12,838 bases of DNA, from positions 1 to 12,838 of the forward strand of contig JAFYKU010000044.1 of NCBI GenBank assembly GCA_017537405.1. The letters are read 5' to 3'. This document shows positions 1 to 6,499 of the stretch, in pieces. Both the position numbers and the translations under genes were made by a program. Position 1 is the stretch's first letter. Every line of letters begins with the position of its first letter. Below the pieces are notes generated by a model. It was not told the origin of the DNA. It did no database searches and worked only from the letters and a program-made list of their open reading frames with translations. This stretch comes from Clostridia bacterium (lineage in GTDB: Bacteria > Bacillota > Clostridia > Christensenellales > UBA1242).

Positions 1-964
1 AATGCATATGTAATTCATTTAAATTTATTTGGTTGCTTTTGATGATCCCTTGCATAAATGTGTAAACAATATTGTTCACCGGCGACATAATCGGTTTTCC
101 TGCTTTATCTTTCCCCGTCTCAATCACCGTTGTTTTTGGTTCTAACATCCCAAGGTTTACCGACATCGCAACCAATTCACGGACATTATTACTTTCTATA
201 CCTTGTTCTTGGGCAAGGTCATATATTGCATGCAGTTGTTTAAGATTAACCCTTGGATTATTTTTAATCATTTCAAATATCTTTGAATGAAGTAAATCAC
301 CGCATATACTTTTATTTTGAACATTCAATTTTTGAACTTCAATAAAAGCTTCGTTCCCAATACTCGTTACACTATTTGGAATTTCTATATTTGTAAGGGA
401 TCTACAATAACCAAACGCGCATTCACCAATACTTGTTACACTATTTGGAATTTTTATATTTGTCAAAGATTCACAACCATTAAATGTATAATCACCAATA
501 CAAGTTTGGCCATTTGGAATTTTTATATTCGTCAAGGATTTACAAAAACTAAAAGCTCCTTCACCAAAATTCTTTACACTATTTGGGATTCTTATATCAT
601 TTAATGATCTACAGACAAAAAATGTATCTTTTTCGATAGTTGTTACACCATTCGGAATTTTTATAGTTTTCAAAGATTCACAATAATCAAAAGCTTCTTC
701 ACCAATACTCGTTACACTATCTGGGATTTTTACATTAGTTAAATCCAGGCAGTCTGCAAACGCCTTTCTACCGATACTCGTTACACCATCTGGAATTTCT
801 ATCGTCATTAAAGTATCACGACCTGCAAAAGCTTCTTCACCAATACTCGTTACATCTTTCCAAAATTCAGTTGGATTTTTTTTAAGAAGATAGAGGTCTT
901 CATCCTGTACACTCAATAAAACACCATTTACTTTTTCCATATTACTTAAAAATAATTTTATCAT
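1..964 (-). CDS. BspA-like leucine-rich repeat protein (partial, 3' end cut by window edge)
   Basis: Reading the minus strand from the ATG at 964 (or the in-frame ATG at 940) gives an open frame that runs off the left edge, about 313 codons from 940. After a short N-terminal part (MEKVNGVLLSVQDEDL from 940) come seven full 23-residue repeats of the type VTSIGEEAFxxCxSLxxIxIPNS plus a shorter eighth. These are typical of BspA/LRR_5 proteins, which form a solenoid used in binding or adhesion. From about residue 200 the repeats give way to a helical-looking segment (NNPRVNLKQLHAIYDLAQEQ) that I do not recognise; it seems to begin again near the edge (NQINLNELH). No signal peptide or membrane segment is visible, so export is not shown. 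Neither start has a clear Shine-Dalgarno sequence; 940 is equally possible. The LRR family call is firm; the function is unknown. Confidence 0.85.
   Translation of the reverse strand, partial: MIKLFLSNMEKVNGVLLSVQDEDLYLLKKNPTEFWKDVTSIGEEAFAGRDTLMTIEIPDGVTSIGRKAFADCLDLTNVKIPDSVTSIGEEAFDYCESLKTIKIPNGVTTIEKDTFFVCRSLNDIRIPNSVKNFGEGAFSFCKSLTNIKIPNGQTCIGDYTFNGCESLTNIKIPNSVTSIGECAFGYCRSLTNIEIPNSVTSIGNEAFIEVQKLNVQNKSICGDLLHSKIFEMIKNNPRVNLKQLHAIYDLAQEQGIESNNVRELVAMSVNLGMLEPKTTVIETGKDKAGKPIMSPVNNIVYTFMQGIIKSNQINLNELHMH
371..853 (-). repeat. Seven tandem 69-bp repeats encoding LRR_5 units
   Basis: Seven consecutive 69-bp units, each coding 23 residues starting at the VTSIG/VTTIE/VKNFG/QTCIG position, lie in the BspA-like gene, followed by a partial eighth unit down to about 310. 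The protein pattern is regular. The DNA is diverged but shares stretches such as the one coding IPNSVTSIG, so it could recombine. Confidence 0.85.
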
Positions 965-1058
965 AAATAAACAATAAAAACACAATAATTTTAAATCCAG
1001 CTCTAAACACTCCAACACAAGAAAAACAATCAATCACTGTCTATCTTTTAGCCCTTTC

Positions 1059-1087
1059 AACCTTTTTTCCGCGCTTTGCATATGATG
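1059..1087 (+). promoter_or_regulatory. Possible sigma-K-like promoter of the collagen-like gene
   Basis: AACC at 1059-1062, a 16-bp spacer, then CATATGATG at 1079-1087 fit the Bacillus sigma-K consensus as I recall it (mACm, 16-17 bp, CATAnnnTA). The predicted RNA start near 1092-1095 leaves a short leader with the Shine-Dalgarno sequence. TATGAT at 1081-1086 could instead be a housekeeping -10 box, but no good -35 lies 17 bp upstream. Assignment by pattern only. Confidence 0.35.
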
Positions 1088-1095
1088 AAATGTGA

Positions 1096-1103
1096 AAAGG
1101 AGG
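1096..1103 (+). promoter_or_regulatory. Shine-Dalgarno sequence fixing the collagen-like gene start
   Basis: AAAAGGAGG just 5 nt before the ATG at 1109 is a near-perfect ribosome binding site. It rules out the earlier in-frame start at 1076, which would add 11 residues and translate through this site. Confidence 0.85.
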
Positions 1104-1108
1104 TTTTC

Positions 1109-1855
1109 ATGAACAAAAGATTTTTCAATAACGATTGCAATTGCGACTGTGATTGCTGTTTAGAAAAACGAAATTGCTGTGACAATGAATGTTGTACTCA
1201 GAATTCAAATAACCCTGTCATCATACGCGGTCCAATGGGTCCCCAAGGCCCACAAGGCGTACCCGGCCCCCGCGGTCCACAAGGAGCACAAGGGCCACAG
1301 GGCCCACAAGGCAACCCTGGGCCACGCGGTTTACAAGGTTTGACTGGTGCAACCGGTCCCCAAGGTCCGCAAGGTCCACAAGGATTAACCGGTGCAACTG
1401 GAGCGACTGGACCCGCAGGTGCACCAGGTGGAGTTTTAGGATTTGCTGACTTTTATGCCTTAATGCCCGACGATAATGCCGCAACTGTTGCCCCGGGAAC
1501 AGATGTTAGTTTCCCGAAAGATGGCCCGACAAGTGGAACAAGCATCACTCGAACCAGCGCAAGTTCATTCAATCTTGCACAAATTGGTTCTTATCAAATC
1601 TTGTTCAATGTTGGAGTTACCGAAGCTGGACAGTTGCTTTTAACTTTGAATGGCGCTGATCTAGAATACACCGTTGTCGGTCGTGCAACCGGCACATCTG
1701 ATATCATCGGAATGAGTATTGTTACTACCACAGTAGTAAATTCAATTCTAACTGTTAGAAATCCAGCGGGCAACGCTGCAGCACTGACAATCACGCCATC
1801 AGCAGGCGGCACAAGCCCCGTATCAGCACATTTAGTTATCACACAACTTCAATAA
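1109..1855 (+). CDS. Collagen-like protein with Cys-rich N-terminus and BclA-type C-terminal domain
   Basis: The protein has 248 residues in three parts. Residues 1-40 hold nine cysteines between positions 10 and 29 (DCNCDCDCC ... NCC ... ECC). Residues 41-106 are 22 uninterrupted Gly-X-Y triplets, many GPQ, GPR and GAT, which form a collagen triple helix. Residues 107-248 ([14 protein letters not shown] ... HLVITQLQ) match the beta-sandwich C-terminal domain found in Bacillus exosporium BclA and in many clostridial collagen-like proteins, which trimerises. No Sec signal peptide is visible, as is usual for spore-surface proteins deposited from the mother cell. The Cys cluster may cross-link the protein or bind metal in the coat; that is inference. 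It ends with tandem TAA TAG stops and a terminator. It is divergent from the BspA-like gene. A spore-surface filament is the most likely role, but a vegetative surface protein cannot be excluded. Confidence 0.92.
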   Translation: MNKRFFNNDCNCDCDCCLEKRNCCDNECCTQNSNNPVIIRGPMGPQGPQGVPGPRGPQGAQGPQGPQGNPGPRGLQGLTGATGPQGPQGPQGLTGATGATGPAGAPGGVLGFADFYALMPDDNAATVAPGTDVSFPKDGPTSGTSITRTSASSFNLAQIGSYQILFNVGVTEAGQLLLTLNGADLEYTVVGRATGTSDIIGMSIVTTTVVNSILTVRNPAGNAAALTITPSAGGTSPVSAHLVITQLQ

Positions 1856-1905
1856 TAGAAAAAGTACTCAATACTCGCGCCTAATCCCAGGTTCTTTTTT
1901 AAAAT

Positions 1906-1939
1906 AAAAAGACGAACACTCACTGCGTTCGTCTTTTTT
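1906..1939. terminator. Bidirectional intrinsic terminator
   Basis: GACGAAC (1911-1917) pairs with GTTCGTC (1927-1933) around a 9-nt loop. It is flanked by an A-run upstream (1906-1910) and TTTTTT downstream (1934-1939), so it reads as a terminator on both strands. It would end the collagen-like gene on plus and tRNA-Val on minus. Confidence 0.85.
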
Positions 1940-1943
1940 CTAT

Positions 1944-2019
1944 TGGTGGAAGTTATAGGGCTCGAACCTATGACCTACTGCTTGTAAGGCAGTTGCTCTC
2001 CCAACTGAGCTAAACTTCC
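1944..2019 (-). tRNA. tRNA-Val (anticodon UAC)
   Basis: The minus strand folds as a full cloverleaf of 76 nt. The acceptor arm is GGAAGTT/AACTTCC with discriminator A and an encoded CCA. The D arm contains GCTCAGTTGGGAGAGC. The anticodon arm is ACTGC-CTTACAA-GCAGT, with UAC at positions 34-36. The T arm is ATAGG-TTCGAGC-CCTAT. UAC reads GUA and other valine codons. It ends 4 nt from the shared terminator and has its own promoter upstream. Confidence 0.96.
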
Positions 2020-2032
2020 ATACGAATAACTT

Positions 2033-2061
2033 ATTTTATATCTAATCAAAAATAAAGTCAA
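2033..2061 (-). promoter_or_regulatory. Promoter of tRNA-Val
   Basis: On minus, TTGACT (2061-2056), a 17-bp spacer and TAAAAT (2038-2033) form a strong sigma-70/A-type promoter. Transcription would begin about 7 nt before the mature tRNA 5' end at 2019. Its -35 box sits 4 bp from the -35 box of the divergent gene. Confidence 0.8.
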
Positions 2062-2065
2062 GCGT

Positions 2066-2094
2066 TTGACAATATTCTCTTGATATAAGATAAT
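2066..2094 (+). promoter_or_regulatory. Promoter abutting the start codon of the 2100 gene (leaderless type)
   Basis: A perfect TTGACA (2066-2071), 17-bp spacer and GATAAT (2089-2094) are followed by only 5 nt before the ATG at 2100. Transcription normally starts about 7 nt after the -10 box, so the RNA would start at or within a base or two of the ATG. No Shine-Dalgarno sequence is present, which agrees with a leaderless mRNA. Confidence 0.75.
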
Positions 2095-2099
2095 AAACT

Positions 2100-2642
2100 A
2101 TGCAAGACCATTTACTCACTGATAAATTATATTTACATGTGAAAATAAAGAAGTCAGAAGATTTATTATCAGAATACACATACGATGATGACAATATCAA
2201 TCCAGACTTAAGTGAATACCTTATAGAAAAAGCAGAACATGCTTTACCCTTACCCGCAAAAGAAAATTTTGTCATTAATATCCACACAGAAGATAATAAT
2301 TTACGACTCTCCGATATTACACGCCGTATTCATCGCCATTTCCATGACGAATACGATGTTGCCAAACGCAAATTGCGTTATAACACTCGATTAACATTAG
2401 CCTTATCTGTATTAGGTTTAGTCGCAATGCTTCTATATTTTTTTTCTGAACTATATATCGGGAACTTTTTTGTAATCAAAATTTTTGAAGTCGCCACTTG
2501 GGTGTTTGTTTGGGGTGCTGTAGAAATTTTTATTATTGACCGTCATGACATTCGACACGAGTGTTCATTGTTGCGCCGGTTAGCTTATGCAAAGGTTGTA
2601 ATTACAAACGATATGAATATTAATACCCCAACCTACATTTAG
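2100..2642 (+). CDS. Uncharacterised membrane protein with two transmembrane helices
   Basis: The protein has 180 residues. Residues 1-95 are soluble, mixed and rather acidic at first, then basic just before the membrane (DVAKRKLRYNTR). Hydrophobic helices span about 98-119 and 123-146, with a very short turn between them, so both ends should lie on the same side, probably the cytoplasm. After the second helix comes a compact charged motif, IIDRHDIRHECSLLRRLAYA (146-165), then a short tail. The layout, and the W-x-W-G/DR motif leading into a basic RRLAxAKV stretch, resemble small membrane proteins I have seen in many Firmicutes genomes without an assigned function. The ATG at 2100 is chosen because a strong promoter ends 5 nt before it. 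Its stop overlaps the stop of the convergent deacetylase gene. Function not known. Confidence 0.85.
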   Translation: MQDHLLTDKLYLHVKIKKSEDLLSEYTYDDDNINPDLSEYLIEKAEHALPLPAKENFVINIHTEDNNLRLSDITRRIHRHFHDEYDVAKRKLRYNTRLTLALSVLGLVAMLLYFFSELYIGNFFVIKIFEVATWVFVWGAVEIFIIDRHDIRHECSLLRRLAYAKVVITNDMNINTPTYI

Positions 2643-3361
2643 TTTAACTCACCAAATGAATACCCTTTTGCTTGTAATGCGGGAATTAATGCGCGTAACA
2701 TTTCTGGAGTTCCTGGATTGGTAATATGAAATAGCATAATGGCTCCTGGATGTACTCGATCCAGGATTTTTTTTGTGCACTTCTCGACATTTAATTTGGG
2801 GGACTTTTGCCAATCTTCAATTGCTAAACTCCATAAGACCGCGCGCAAACCCGCTTCTTTGGCCACGCGCAGCGTTTTTGCATCAAAGCGACCTTGCGGT
2901 GGTCGGAAAAATTTTGCCGTCGTCGGCAACTGTAACCCCGTAATATCAAGGCGAATTCCGTCTTCATTCAAGGATGGTAAATCACGATGCTTGTTGGTAT
3001 GATTTCCCAATTGGTGTCCTTCATTCTGCATACGAACAATCAAGTCATTTTGTCGTAAATAATTACCACACAAGAAAAATAGTCCTTTAATTTGGTACTC
3101 TTTTAAAATGTCTAAAACTTCCGCAGTATACCCCGCTTCGTACCCTAAATCAAAAGTTAAGTATACCTGTCGTTGATTCGTATCACCAACATACAATCCA
3201 TCATATTCCTGCAACAATTTTGCGCCTAACGCACTAACCGTTGGCGTAGTCTCATTCCCATGATGACTTAATCCCCAATTTACAATATCTGAACTACCGC
3301 CTATAAATGTGGTTGTCAAAGCCATGACCCAGCAAACCGAAGACAACAATAATTTATGCAT
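2639..3361 (-). CDS. pdaA: PdaA-like polysaccharide (peptidoglycan) deacetylase
   Basis: A NodB-fold carbohydrate esterase family 4 protein of 240 residues from the ATG at 3361. An N-terminal hydrophobic stretch (about residues 4-20) is a signal peptide or anchor. The NWGL segment and YVGDTNQRQVYLTFDLGYE resemble Bacillus PdaA, which removes the N-acetyl group from muramic acid on the way to cortex delta-lactam. CE4 motifs are present: TFD with catalytic Asp71; GNHTNKH with metal ligands His121 and His125; RPPQGRF with Arg153; LWSLAIEDW with Asp183; and IMLFH with His212. The residue after TFD is Leu, not Asp, as also varies in PdaA-type enzymes (Asn in B. subtilis). It follows the radical SAM gene by 21 nt on the same strand. 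An in-frame GTG at 3376 could add five residues; neither start has a Shine-Dalgarno sequence. The family is sure, the exact substrate less so. Confidence 0.88.
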   Translation of the reverse strand: MHKLLLSSVCWVMALTTTFIGGSSDIVNWGLSHHGNETTPTVSALGAKLLQEYDGLYVGDTNQRQVYLTFDLGYEAGYTAEVLDILKEYQIKGLFFLCGNYLRQNDLIVRMQNEGHQLGNHTNKHRDLPSLNEDGIRLDITGLQLPTTAKFFRPPQGRFDAKTLRVAKEAGLRAVLWSLAIEDWQKSPKLNVEKCTKKILDRVHPGAIMLFHITNPGTPEMLRALIPALQAKGYSFGELN

Positions 3362-3367
3362 AAAACT

Positions 3368-3396
3368 AGTATGCACAAAAAATTAATCTTTATCAT
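3368..3396 (-). promoter_or_regulatory. Candidate leaderless-type promoter of pdaA
   Basis: On minus, ATGATA (3396-3391), a 17-bp spacer and CATACT (3373-3368) lie 6 nt before the ATG at 3361. Each box matches four of six consensus bases. The -35 falls in the last codons of the radical SAM gene. Weak alone, but it has the same spacing as the 2100 and 4897 genes. Confidence 0.35.
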
Positions 3397-4897
3397 CCAT
3401 ATAGCGTTTATTCGACGCTTGTATATAACGCTCAAAACCGCGCAAATCAACAATCGGATCTCGGAAAATTGGATCCTGTAAAACTTGCCATAATTCCTTA
3501 TCTAAATATTCATCATTAATAATTAAACAATGCTCTAATAATTTTTTCTTCGACAAATTTCCAAAGTTACACATGCGTTGAAATTCAATACAGTCTACAT
3601 TTAAAGAACGCCCCAATTTAACAAATTCAACCATTTCACGGAAATTATCGCGTTGTACAACAAAATTCAACTTAAAGTTTCGTATCCGTCCTTGGCGATG
3701 TAAAACTGCCAGCATATGCAAATTTTTTAATAAGACATCAAAATTACCACCGCGTAAATATTGGTAAGTTTCTTTTGTTGCTGCATCAACCGAAATTTGC
3801 ACATCAATCGTTTCGTATTTATTTTTTAACCAATTCCAATTGGTTTCGTTGAACAAAATCCCATTCGATAATATATGTATGTTTTTTCGTTTCAAATCAG
3901 TTTCTAACAAACGACGATAATAAGGACTGTAAAATACTTCACCACGGCCACTTAAGATTAAGTTTTTTGTTTGGTCTAAATATCCAGACGACAATAACTT
4001 ATCTACAACAATGTCCGCTTTTAAACGAGATACATCATCCATAACATATTTTTTATTGCGACAAGATTTGCAACATAAATTACAAGAACTATCAATTTCA
4101 GCATTAATACAATTAATACCGTCACTGTGAGTTTTTAAAACTGGCAAATTTGCTCTTTCCTTTACTTTTTCTGAACTATAACATAAACACCATTTATTAA
4201 AATCACACAAACAATACGAATGATTAAGAGAGGATAGTTTAATGATACGCGCGTAAGTGCTTCGACAAATTTGATCAAGCGTGCCATCAAATAGTATATT
4301 TCCAAAAGGAACAGTAGTACTACAACAGCCACGAACATCGCCACTAATTGCCAAGAAAATGTTACTCTCTAAATACGAACAATTAACATGCTCATTAAGC
4401 GGTGCATACAAAACATATAAAAATAATTGTGAAGGTTTTAAATAACTCAAATATTTTACATTGTTAATGCAATCATATTTAAATCTTTTCGCGGCACGCA
4501 TTGTTTTAGTTCCTTTGATTTTGTAATAAATTGATTTCAGCCAATCATATCCCCACAATTTATAATGCTTCATAGGAGACATATGTTTAAACTTTTTAAA
4601 AAAATCTTTTCTAGATTGACGACGGTCGCATAAGCATTGCCTATCAATCTTGCGACAGATATCGTCTAAATATTTAACATTGTTTAAAGCTAATTTCTTG
4701 ACTTGTCTGCGCCATTTACGCTTAAAATCACAAACATAGATGTTATAATCTCGAACTTCTTGAACATTTCTCTCAGACAACCAAGTAAATTCTTTTATCT
4801 CAAAATTATCAAAAGACATAACATACGCCACTTGTTGACATATGCGTTCTTCACCAATCAATAAGAACTTAACAGTTTCTTTCGTCACAGTTTCCAT
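3383..4897 (-). CDS. Radical SAM protein with a SPASM-like cysteine domain placed before the core
   Basis: The protein has 504 residues. Residues 1-60 form a soluble start domain (KFLLIGEERICQQVAYVM). A basic stretch follows to about 150. Residues 173-240 look like a SPASM auxiliary iron-sulfur domain: LAISGDVRGCC, then FGNILFDGTLDQICRSTYA, then CLCDFNKWCLC, the same order as in standard SPASM domains (cluster Cys, GNI...SLEEIWNS, paired Cys). The radical SAM core follows: Cys272, Cys276 and Cys279 (CxxxCxxC) bind the catalytic 4Fe-4S cluster, and LSGRGEVF (315-322) is the glycine-rich SAM motif. The core continues through IDVQISVDAATKETY to VDCIEFQRMCNFGN. Ordinary SPASM proteins carry the domain after the core; here only about 55 residues follow. 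There are 22 cysteines in total. Substrate unknown; peptide or envelope-glycan modification are both possible. It lies between a YwaF gene and pdaA. The start is set by the promoter 6 nt upstream. Confidence 0.85.
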   Translation of the reverse strand: METVTKETVKFLLIGEERICQQVAYVMSFDNFEIKEFTWLSERNVQEVRDYNIYVCDFKRKWRRQVKKLALNNVKYLDDICRKIDRQCLCDRRQSRKDFFKKFKHMSPMKHYKLWGYDWLKSIYYKIKGTKTMRAAKRFKYDCINNVKYLSYLKPSQLFLYVLYAPLNEHVNCSYLESNIFLAISGDVRGCCSTTVPFGNILFDGTLDQICRSTYARIIKLSSLNHSYCLCDFNKWCLCYSSEKVKERANLPVLKTHSDGINCINAEIDSSCNLCCKSCRNKKYVMDDVSRLKADIVVDKLLSSGYLDQTKNLILSGRGEVFYSPYYRRLLETDLKRKNIHILSNGILFNETNWNWLKNKYETIDVQISVDAATKETYQYLRGGNFDVLLKNLHMLAVLHRQGRIRNFKLNFVVQRDNFREMVEFVKLGRSLNVDCIEFQRMCNFGNLSKKKLLEHCLIINDEYLDKELWQVLQDPIFRDPIVDLRGFERYIQASNKRYMDDKD

Positions 4898-4903
4898 TAA
4901 TAT

Positions 4904-4932
4904 AATCTATAATAATATTTTGTAATTATCAA
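4904..4932 (-). promoter_or_regulatory. Candidate leaderless-type promoter of the radical SAM gene
   Basis: On minus, TTGATA (4932-4927), a 17-bp spacer and TAGATT (4909-4904) end 6 nt before the ATG at 4897. There is no Shine-Dalgarno sequence in the AT-rich 31-nt gap. The -35 box overlaps the TGA stop of the upstream YwaF gene. Confidence 0.5.
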
Positions 4933-5678
4933 ACTTTTGTTTTCTTCATTTTTTGAATGACAAAATAAATAGTATATGTAATTGAAATGGCGATACATGC
5001 CGCCAAAAATAGTGCAATAATGAATACCCAATGAGGAACAATTCCAGAAACATCAGTACGCAAAAATAAAAAGTTTTCACCCATTGATTCGCCATAATAC
5101 ATATTTTGTCCCAAAGTCGCCCATAAAGCCATCGGGAATAAACCAATAATCGGTTGCCAAATTGTTTGCCAGGGTAATTTTACTTTTCCAGAAGTCAACA
5201 TAAACACACCCCAAGCAAACTCTAATGCATGGAATAAGAAAGTTTGAATAATCGGATAACTGTACGGTTCTACTGCTCGGTTAATGTAATTCATCGGCGC
5301 AAAGATAAAAGCCAATGGAGCCAACACAGCCCAAACAGTAATTACCCTTTCCAAAAATTTAAACTTTTTACTAAAAACAACAAACGGAATTAAAACACCA
5401 GTTGCCGTACAAATATGAAACGGCAATTTTCCTACACAAATTTCACCTGCCCAAAATGGTTGCACAAAAAAATCAAAAACATACACAAAAATAGTTAAAA
5501 ATGCCAAAATTTTTACAGCTCTATCTTTAGCTTTTTCGCTTCTCTTGTGCATTAAACAACACAACAGCACAACCGCTGAAATTGATATTAAAATGTATAA
5601 AATATGCGACAACCCGTACAATTGAATTGATGTCGAACGCGGTATGTACCTAAAAAATTTTGTAAAAGCTTCTTTCAT
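4929..5678 (-). CDS. YwaF/TIGR02206-family integral membrane protein (second copy)
   Basis: A 249-residue protein with about six or seven hydrophobic helices: roughly 22-42, 56-73, 87-103, 111-130, 143-163, 172-190 and 214-241. The family signature is LPFHIC (85-90), with His88 and Cys90 at the start of the third helix, then APMNYI (127-132) and LFHALEF (148-154). These match bacterial YwaF/TP0381 proteins; from memory, the eukaryotic relative TMEM164 is an acyltransferase with a key Cys at the equivalent site, so lipid acyl transfer is a possible role, not shown. The C-terminus is lysine-rich (QKMKKTKV) and probably cytoplasmic. It begins 17 nt after the first YwaF gene with no visible Shine-Dalgarno sequence, so it is probably co-transcribed and coupled. 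No phenotype can be inferred from sequence. Confidence 0.8.
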   Translation of the reverse strand: MKEAFTKFFRYIPRSTSIQLYGLSHILYILISISAVVLLCCLMHKRSEKAKDRAVKILAFLTIFVYVFDFFVQPFWAGEICVGKLPFHICTATGVLIPFVVFSKKFKFLERVITVWAVLAPLAFIFAPMNYINRAVEPYSYPIIQTFLFHALEFAWGVFMLTSGKVKLPWQTIWQPIIGLFPMALWATLGQNMYYGESMGENFLFLRTDVSGIVPHWVFIIALFLAACIAISITYTIYFVIQKMKKTKV

Positions 5679-5695
5679 TTTGTTATTGAGTTAGA

Positions 5696-6499
5696 TTAAT
5701 TCTGATTTTGATTTTCTTTTTGTGCTTTGTTTTTCATAATTACTTTCCTAATCAAACCAACTAATGCATCAACACCAACAATTAATGCTGTCATTACAAT
5801 TTGTGTAATCGCATAACCTAAATACATTAAGACTGGCCAGAAAAGTTTTGTGGCACTCGCAATACTCATAACGATACCCAAGGAAGTACCTTCACCGGTG
5901 CGGAAATACATATAATCAGCAGGAATAATAAAGTCAATAATTACAACTCCAAAGGTTAAAACCACAAAGCCTAAGAACGCCCAACCGTAATCACGGAAGC
6001 GTACTTTGTGATATCCGGTCATTAAAATAACAACCGCTCCCAACAATAACATCGAATGGTAAATAGTAGTATGCAAACCCCAGAAAGAAAACAACGAATG
6101 ATTAATGGTAACACTGGGAATGATATAATTCATGAACGCACCAAACAAACCAATGGTGCAAACGAATGTACAAGCCATTTCGCGGATTTTTCCTTTCCCC
6201 CAAATTGCAAATGGCATAGCGTACATAAAGATGCTACAGATATACAAAGGTAAACTACCACTCCAAACAAATTCACCTGTTGAAACACTAACATTGATTT
6301 TTACCACATCCGCAAAAACTGCAATTCCACAAATCACAATCAAAGCAATTTTAGTTAACTTTGGATTTTTCTTCCAACGCAAAAGCCAAACCAAACCAAC
6401 TGTAAAAGCTGATAACACTAAATACCAAACTAAATAATCAACGCAATTATTAAACGGGCCACTCCTTCCTAACAAATCACTTGTTTTAAAAAAGTTCAT
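5696..6499 (-). CDS. YwaF/TIGR02206-family integral membrane protein (first copy)
   Basis: A 267-residue polytopic membrane protein with about seven helices: roughly 22-41, 50-67, 84-100, 107-127, 145-163, 172-193 and 215-240. It ends in a charged, Gln/Asn-rich cytoplasmic tail. It shares the family signature with its downstream neighbour (LPLYIC at 83-88, AFMNYIIP at 121-128, IYHSMLL at 146-152), but carries Tyr in place of the His of LPFHIC/LPLHLC. Overall the two proteins are too different to be a recent duplication. Translation starts from a strong Shine-Dalgarno sequence (AAGGGGG at 6515-6509, 9 nt before the ATG), unlike the genes after it. It is first in the minus-strand run ending at pdaA and lies 194 bp downstream of pflB. 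Function unknown; see the second copy for the possible link to TMEM164. Confidence 0.8.
   Translation of the reverse strand: MNFFKTSDLLGRSGPFNNCVDYLVWYLVLSAFTVGLVWLLRWKKNPKLTKIALIVICGIAVFADVVKINVSVSTGEFVWSGSLPLYICSIFMYAMPFAIWGKGKIREMACTFVCTIGLFGAFMNYIIPSVTINHSLFSFWGLHTTIYHSMLLLGAVVILMTGYHKVRFRDYGWAFLGFVVLTFGVVIIDFIIPADYMYFRTGEGTSLGIVMSIASATKLFWPVLMYLGYAITQIVMTALIVGVDALVGLIRKVIMKNKAQKENQNQN

Noticed and set aside
317..604. Plus-strand open frame with repeated IWNFYI motifs
   Set aside because: It is the antisense shadow of the 69-bp LRR repeats on minus; the minus reading gives a known family with conserved hydrophobic spacing.
371..853. Regular repeats considered as a CRISPR array
   Set aside because: The 69-bp units are coding throughout, with no constant repeat/variable spacer pattern.
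1221..1484. Minus-strand open frame opposite the collagen triplets
   Set aside because: The low-complexity Gly-X-Y code keeps the antisense frame open; no ribosome binding site or domain is seen.
2739..3002. Plus-strand frame of 87 codons inside pdaA
   Set aside because: Antisense to conserved CE4 motifs; shadow.
6056..6437. Plus-strand overlapping frames inside the first YwaF gene
   Set aside because: Antisense to transmembrane coding sequence, no start signals, no recognisable protein.
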